A stretch of DNA of 64,000 nt from contig CM030717.1 in assembly GCA_017979445.1 (NCBI GenBank), forward strand, positions 11,948,139-12,012,138, given 5' to 3'. Under the pieces are notes generated by a model, which did no database searches, was not told the DNA's origin, and saw only the letters and a program-made list of their open reading frames with translations. This document shows, piece after piece, positions 58,682-64,000 of the stretch. A program made the position numbers and the translations under genes. How positions within the stretch are numbered: the first letter of the stretch is position 1; each line of letters opens with the position of its first letter. The DNA is from Akebia trifoliata. Its lineage: Eukaryota > Streptophyta > Magnoliopsida > Ranunculales > Lardizabalaceae.

Positions 58682-58997
58682 TTAGGGTGGAGCCAGGATT
58701 TTCTTGTAGTGGGGGCAAACGATAGTTAATTGTATAGTTGAAGAACATGAAGATGAATGGTTATAGGGTTAAATTCAGAGATTTTTTTTATTAGAAGTTG
58801 AAGAAAATGATATTTAGATAATTTCTAATTAGTATATGAGCAATCCCGATCAAGAGGCAATTGGGGCGGGGGGGAGGATTGGAGGGAGGTGAGGGTGTAG
58901 GGGCAAATGGGGTGTGTAAATAGTTGAAATTATAGAGGTGTCTCAAAGTTCTGTGGGGGCAATTGCCCCCACTTACTCCTTACTAGCTTTGCTCTTG
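58682..58997 (+). mobile_element. Non-autonomous hAT element, family D copy 4
   Basis: TTAGGGTGGAGCCAGGATTT to TAGCTTTGCTCTTG. Flanks AATCATTG (58674-58681) and AATCACTG (58998-59005) form an 8-bp duplication with one mismatch. It shares TAATTGTATAGTTGAAGAAC with copies 1 and 2. Confidence 0.8.
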
Positions 58998-59028
58998 AAT
59001 CACTGTACATCCTTTATTTTGGGATACA

Positions 59029-59537
59029 CTGTAAGTGTACAAAGCTGAAACCTTAAACTAAAATTAATAATAACCAAGATCCTCCATGTCAAATCATCGA
59101 GAGAATGTAAACAAATCTGCGGAAACATACCTGGATCCATAGCAACCAATCACTGTTTAGAGTCGAGCAGTTGGACTTCCAAATCAACACGTTCTTTCTT
59201 TGTTGGTCTCCTTCTTTTTCTTTTTCTGATTTTTTCTCTCTATATCTCTATGTTGATGGGAAGTCAGAAAGAATAGAATCTGGAACGTGTGATTTGGGAC
59301 CATAACTGCCATAAATAGATAACTGAATCCCTGTTATCTTTTGGTATTTTCATTTCAGCCCATCATAAAAATGGAAAATACCCTTAAGTCTCTACACATT
59401 AAAGGCCCACACCCTATCAAATACATTAAAGCCCAAAACCTTAGTAGACCACTTTTTAAATGGGTTTAAATATATATAACAGTCTACAATACATTATCAT
59501 TTACACATAAGCCCAATGTTGGATTAAGGTTCCAACA
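59029..59537 (-). repeat. Copia 3' LTR
   Basis: Starts TGTTGGAACCTTAATCC on the minus strand (59537), right after the polypurine tract AAATGGGAGAT. A TTATATATATTTAAACCC promoter-like box lies near 59475. The outer end is tentatively placed at the CA at 59029-59030. It could differ, since no second LTR is available for comparison. Confidence 0.7.
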
Positions 59538-59552
59538 ATCTCCCATTTGGGC
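59538..59552 (-). promoter_or_regulatory. Polypurine tract
   Basis: CCAAATGGGAGAT on the minus strand, directly before the LTR start. This is the plus-strand primer site in reverse transcription. Confidence 0.75.
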
Positions 59553-59977
59553 TATATGTGTAACTTTATAATTATGCATTGTATAAAATAAATAATCGTA
59601 TGAGCTCAACTTTGCTGTTATTACCGAAATGTATCTATATTCAATCCGGTCCATTAATCATACCAACATAGGATCAAAGCAGCCTTCGTTACATTTGTCG
59701 TAACTCGACCCATCGATGGTCACGTATGCCGATATAACTAAATGACATGGATCATGATGTGGATGTGTAGCATGGAAATTTCATGCAATGTGATCTTAAC
59801 ATACCTATTTCCAACTGGTCCAACCTTAAACCATAGTGAGATCAAACATTACCAAAATCAAAGTGTAAATAAAACCAAAACTTTATTTCTGCAGAAAATA
59901 ACCTTAAAGTATCCATAAACTGAAATAACTGAAAATATGTCTATATATCATAGAAACATATAAATTACAAACTCCCA
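59553..59977 (-). other. Non-coding 3' region of the Copia element
   Basis: About 425 bp between the pol stop and the polypurine tract. There is no open frame of note. A second purine stretch, TTTTAGTGGGAG at about 59964-59975, could be an alternative plus-strand primer. Confidence 0.6.
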
Positions 59978-60514
59978 CTAAAATTCCATATCCTCAAATG
60001 ACATGACACCCATATGAGCAGTGTGCTCATGAAACATGTTGGGTGGCAATCCCTTAGTAAGCGGATTCACAACCATGGAGTTTGTACCAATGTATTCTAT
60101 AGACACCTGTCCACTTTGAACTCTTTCCTTGACAACTAGGAACTTGATGTCTATATGTTTTGACTTCGTCGAGCTCCTGTTGTTAGTGGAATACAACACT
60201 GCTGACTTATTGTCACAAAATAACTTGAGTGGTCTTTTTATATCATTCACTATGCGCAGCCCCGTGACAAAATTCCGCAGCCATATTCCGTGATTTGACG
60301 CCTCATAACATGCTATGAACTCTGCTGCCATGGTAGAAGGGGCTATAAGAGACTGTTTAACACTCTTCCATGAGATAGCACCTCCAGCTAGCAGGTAAAC
60401 ATAGCCTGACGTAGATTTTAAACTATCTTGGCATCCAGCAAAATCAGAGTCAGCATACCCAACGATCTCAAGCTGATCCGACCTCCGATATGTGAGCATG
60501 TAGTATTTTGTTCT
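59978..60514 (-). pseudogene. Copia RNase H domain
   Basis: 173 open residues from YADSDFAGCQDSLKS through AISWKSVKQ, MAAEFIACYEASNHGIWL and FCDNKSAV to STKSKHIDIKFLVVKE, ending at a natural stop. The conserved acidic residues (D, E and D in these blocks) are present. It is separated from RT by a single in-frame stop, TAG at 60517-60515, where related elements have CAG (VLRYLQRTK). Confidence 0.9.
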
Positions 60515-62077
60515 CTATAAATACCGCAAGACCCGTTTGACTGCCTTCCAATGGTCTATTCTTGGATTACTTAAATATCTGCCCAACATCCCAACAACGT
60601 ACACAACATCCGGACGTGTACAAACCTGAGCATACATTAGACTCCCTACTGCTGATGCATAAGGAATTTTTTGCATTTCTTTTTGCTCAAAATCGTTCTT
60701 GGGGCACTGACTGAGATTAAACTTGTCTCCCTTAGCCACAGGGGTGTTACCTGGTTTGCAATTTTGCATGCCATATCTCTTAAGAACCTTTTCAATATAA
60801 TTCTTTTGTGATAATCCAAGAATACCCCGAGAGCGATCCCGATGTATCTGTATACCTAATACAAAAGAGGCTTCACCAAGATCTTTCATCTCAAAATTCT
60901 TAGCTAGAAATTTCTTGGTTTCGTGCAATAAGCCTATATCATTGCTGGCAAGCAAAATGTCATCAACATACAAAACCAGAAAAATGTACTTGCTCCCACA
61001 AAACTTATGGTATATGCAATCATCAACTAAATTCATCTCAAAACTGAATGAGATGATTACTTGATGAAACTTGAAATACCATTGTCGAGATGCTTGCTTG
61101 AGCCCATAGATGGATTTATTAAGTTTGCAAACCATATTATTTGGGTCTTCCAATACAAAGTTCTCTGGTTGCATCATATATATCGTTTCATCAATGTCAC
61201 CATTGAGAAACGCTGTATTTACATCCATCTGATGTAACTCAAAATCGAAATATGCCACCAATGCCATTATATTCCTGAAAGAGTCTTTTGAAGAAACTGG
61301 AGAAAAAGTCTCTTTATAATCAATGCCTTCTTTTTGTGTAAAGCCTTTTGCGACAAGACGAGCCTTGTACCTCTCCACATTACCTTTCAAATCCCTCTTG
61401 GTCTTAAATATCCATTTGCAACCAATAGGTTTCGTATCTTTTGGTAATGGAACAAGATTCCACACGTCATTGTCTTTCATAGATTTAATCTCCTCATTCA
61501 TGGCATCAATCCATTTCTGAGAGTTAGAACTTTCCATGGCTTGACGGAAGTTGATCGGATCATCTTCCATCACTCCAATATCATTCTCTTGTTCTTGGAG
61601 AAATACAATGTAATCATCTGGCACTGCACTTCTCCTTTCTCTAATGGATCTCCTTAGTGGCATAGGTTCTTGAGGTGGTAGAGTTTGTTTTTTTGGATCT
61701 TCTGGAACAATTCCTTGAATGGAAGGTTCTTCTACATTGTCTTGATTTATTGTGTCATGTACAAAGTCAGGAATGAGATCCTGATCAATGCCAATGGCAC
61801 CTGTGGAAATATCAACATATTCCTCTTCAAAGACAAAATCTCTATCTTTATCTCCTCCTGCAAACTCAATATCCTCAAAGAATCGGGCATTTCCTGATTC
61901 AAAAATTGACTTAGTCGTGGGATCATAAAACTTGTAGCCCCTAGATGTTTCAGAATATCCAATAAAATAGCAACTTACCGTCCTTGAGTCTAGTTTCTTT
62001 TCATTAGGCCTATAAGGTCTTGCCTCAGCTGGACATCCCCAAACGTGCAAGTGTTTTAAGCTAGGCTTTTTGCCTGT
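60515..62077 (-). pseudogene. Copia integrase C-terminus and reverse transcriptase
   Basis: A 511-codon open stretch. HVWGCPAEARPYRPNEKK (integrase end), a linker with LRRSIRERRSAVPDDY, and RT from GCKWIFKTKRD (210-220) and YKARLVAKGFTQKEGIDY (228-245) through MDVNTAFLNGD and KSIYGLKQASRQWY to the YVDD catalytic box (361-364) and a RPDVVYVV block. It is joined in frame to the upstream part across a TGA at 62080-62078 that replaces a conserved Trp codon (TPYELW). Confidence 0.93.
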
Positions 62078-63343
62078 TCAAAGTTCATAAGGGGTTTTGG
62101 TAGTCACTTTAGTTGGAACCCTGTTCAGGATATATGCTGCAGTCTTAAGTGCTTCTCCCCAGAGTGATGTTGGTAAGGTAGAATGACAAATCATACTCCT
62201 CACTATGTCCTTAAGCGTCCTGTTTCGTCTTTCAGCAACACCATTCATAGTGGGCGAACCCGACATAGTGTACTGTGGGACGATACCGCATTCCTCTAGG
62301 AACTTAGCAAACGGTCCTGGACGTTGTTCACCTGAACTGTCAAATCTACCATAGTACTCACCACCACAATCAGATCTGATGTTTTTGATCCTTTTGCTGA
62401 GTTGATTCTCAACTTCAGCCTTATAAGTTTTGAACACATCCAACGACTGTGACTTTTCATGAATGAGATATATATAGCCATATCTTGAAAAATCGTCTAT
62501 AAATGTCATAAAATATTGTTGACCATTCCAAGCAACCGCAGGGAATGGCCCACAAATATCTGTATGTATAAGTTTTAAGACTTCCAAAGTCCTATTGGCT
62601 ACAAATCTTCTTTTATTGGTTTGTTTCCCCTTTATACAGTTAATACAAATATCAAAATTTGTAAAATCTAAAGGGTCTAGAATTTCATCTAACACAAGTT
62701 TTTCTATTCTCCGTCTGGAGATATGGCCTAATCTCTTGTGCCATAATGCGGCCGAATTCTCACTGGTTAATTTTCTCTTTATACCTCGTGTATTTAATTG
62801 CAGGGATTCATTAAATGAAGCAATTGTATCAATTAAATAAAGATTATCATAACCTGATAAAGAACCGGAACCTACCAATTTTGAATCATAAAACAAACTA
62901 AATTTTCCATTCCCAAATGAACAAGAATAACCAGATTTGTCCAAAGTAGAAATATAAATTAAATTACGTCTAAAAGACGGTACAATAAATGTTTCATTAA
63001 GATTCAAATAAAATCCAGTTTTTAACAATAATCGAAAGTTTCCTATTGCTTCAACTTTAACCGTCTTGCCATCACCCACATATATGTATCGTTCACTATC
63101 ATTTGGTTTTCGGCAACTCAGGCAACCCTGCATAGACACACTGATGTGAGTTGTTGCACCAGAATCTATCCACCACGTGTGTCTAGGTACCGAAGTTAAA
63201 TTAACCTCAGAACAAACCAAATTAAGAAGCATACTTTTCTTAGCACGCCATGCGTGATAGTTGGTGCAATGCTTCTTCTTATGCCCTTCAGCACCACAGA
63301 AGAAACAATCAGTACCTATCGGTTCATCTTGTTTCTTTTGTTA
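62078..63343 (-). pseudogene. Copia CCHC knuckle, protease and integrase core
   Basis: Open from just after a TAA at 63343-63341 (a CAA in relatives). Upstream of 63232 is the zinc knuckle [14 protein letters not shown]. From the Met at 63232, the protease active site is WIDSGATTH (D23), the pre-integrase zinc block LWHKRLGH ... CINCIKGK (163-202), and the integrase acidic triad D225 (HTDICGPF), D288 (RSDCGGEY) and E334 ([11 protein letters not shown]). All catalytic residues are visible. The stretch ends at the TGA at 62078. Confidence 0.92.
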
Positions 63344-64000
63344 TTTCTTTTGAGGTGTTGTATTTGCAGCTTCCTTACCCTTTTTCTTTTTCTTTCCCTT
63401 GTCCTTGTCCTTAGAGGTTGAGGCCAGGTGAGCACTCTCTGTCTTATCTTGTTTCAGTCTTTCCTCTTCCTGAACACAGTGTGAGATGAGCTCATTCAGA
63501 GACTAAGTCTCTTTCTGACAGTTGTAACTCACCTTAAACTGGCTAAACTGTGCTAGAAGGGATATCAGAACTAGATGCACCAGCAAGTCCTCAGAGAGTT
63601 CTAGCTTAAGTGCTTTCAGTTTGGAAGCAAGATGAGACATCTCCATGATGTACTCCCTGATATTACCTTTACCCCTATATCTCATTGAGATTAGACTTAT
63701 CAAGAGCGTACCTATTTCAGCCTTTTCATTCTTGACAAACCTTTTTCAATATCCATAAGGAACTCCTTAGCCGTAGTGATCTTGTCAGACATTGTACCCC
63801 TGAATGCTTCCGGAATGGCCTTCTTCATGACCATCATACACATGCGATTTGATTTCTCCCACTTTTCCACATCCCTCTTTTCATCAGAGGTACTCTTATC
63901 CGTAAGAGGTGTAAGAGGATCAACCCTTAGTGCAAGGTCAAGATCCATGACTCCGAGAACTATCAAAAGGTTCTTTTGCCATGACTTGAAGTTAGTGCCA
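63344..64000 (-). pseudogene. Copia gag, partial
   Basis: Gag of the UBN2/retrotran_gag type: residues around YRGKGNIREYIMEMSHLASK (63670-63610) and LISLLAQFSQFKVSYN (near 63540). Two lesions are seen. TAG at 63505-63503 stands where relatives have Trp. A 1-bp deletion in an A-run (plus-strand T-run 63742-63746) shifts the frame between FLMDIEK and FVKNEKAEI. The N-terminus is beyond the window. Confidence 0.85.

Larger units (their letters stand above)
59029..64000 (-). mobile_element. Copia LTR retrotransposon, nearly complete, running off the right edge
   Basis: Minus-strand order: gag (from beyond 64000), CCHC knuckle, protease, integrase, reverse transcriptase, RNase H (ends 59978), polypurine tract and 3' LTR (from 59537 down to about 59029). 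All domains are in canonical Copia order. It is inactivated by four in-frame nonsense changes and one 1-bp frameshift, each listed under the parts, so it was probably active fairly recently. The 5' LTR is outside the window, so insertion age and target duplication cannot be read. Confidence 0.9.

Noticed and set aside
59964..59975. TTTTAGTGGGAG as the main polypurine tract with an LTR starting at about 59963
   Set aside because: The AAATGGGAGAT tract followed by TGTTGGAACC at 59537 is a better match to Copia LTR starts; the first is kept only as a possible secondary site.

Overview
This window is nuclear DNA from a flowering plant, most likely a dicot. The species cannot be read from the sequence. 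The evidence is: plant-specific gene families (an ankyrin plus arginine-rich tandem CCCH zinc-finger protein, a GT-3 type trihelix factor, an 80-residue DPMS2 protein), GT-AG introns, plant-type Copia, LINE, hAT, CACTA and Tourist-like elements, a nuclear insert of mitochondrial nad1, and an intact eukaryotic tRNA-Asn. The sequence is AT-rich and most of it is intergenic and repeat-derived.

Genes. Three protein genes look intact. DPMS2 (2020-2351, minus, two exons) encodes the small membrane subunit of dolichol-phosphate-mannose synthase. A trihelix factor (23083-24616, plus, two exons) has one SANT/MYB-like DNA-binding domain and a C-terminal coiled coil. An RR-TZF protein (52128-54137, plus, intronless CDS with a 737-bp intron in its leader) is predicted to act on RNA and in stress responses. 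A nuclear tRNA-Asn(GUU) lies at 58133-58206. These genes show no operon-like relation to each other.

Mobile elements, left to right. The region 3.6-6.4 kb holds an antisense RTE-type LINE split by two inverted Tourist/PIF-Harbinger-like elements. The region 7.6-11.4 kb is one Copia element whose 5' half is inverted, with the break exactly at the outer end of its LTR. A second LINE fragment (25.3-26.3 kb) sits inside a hairpin MITE. Four non-autonomous hAT elements with 8-bp target duplications lie at 27.4, 37.6, 56.6 and 58.7 kb. A CACTA end lies at 36.35 kb and tRNA-derived SINEs at 16.9 and 27.8 kb. A large minus-strand Copia element (59.0-64.0 kb) runs off the right edge and is disabled by a few point lesions.

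The most unusual component is a family of 13 long inverted-repeat elements in two dense clusters (29.5-31.6 kb and 42.4-45.2 kb) plus one solitary copy at 34.4 kb. Each is about 310-400 bp and sits in or beside a (TA)n tract. It contains two consecutive palindromes of about 100 bp. Each palindrome folds on itself, and the second is also the reverse complement of the first, including its non-palindromic tip. The interior is conserved between copies. The terminal arms fall into several unrelated sequence types, yet left and right arms stay complementary within each copy. This is the reverse of a normal MITE, where the ends are conserved and the middle varies. It is the best candidate here for an undescribed element system.
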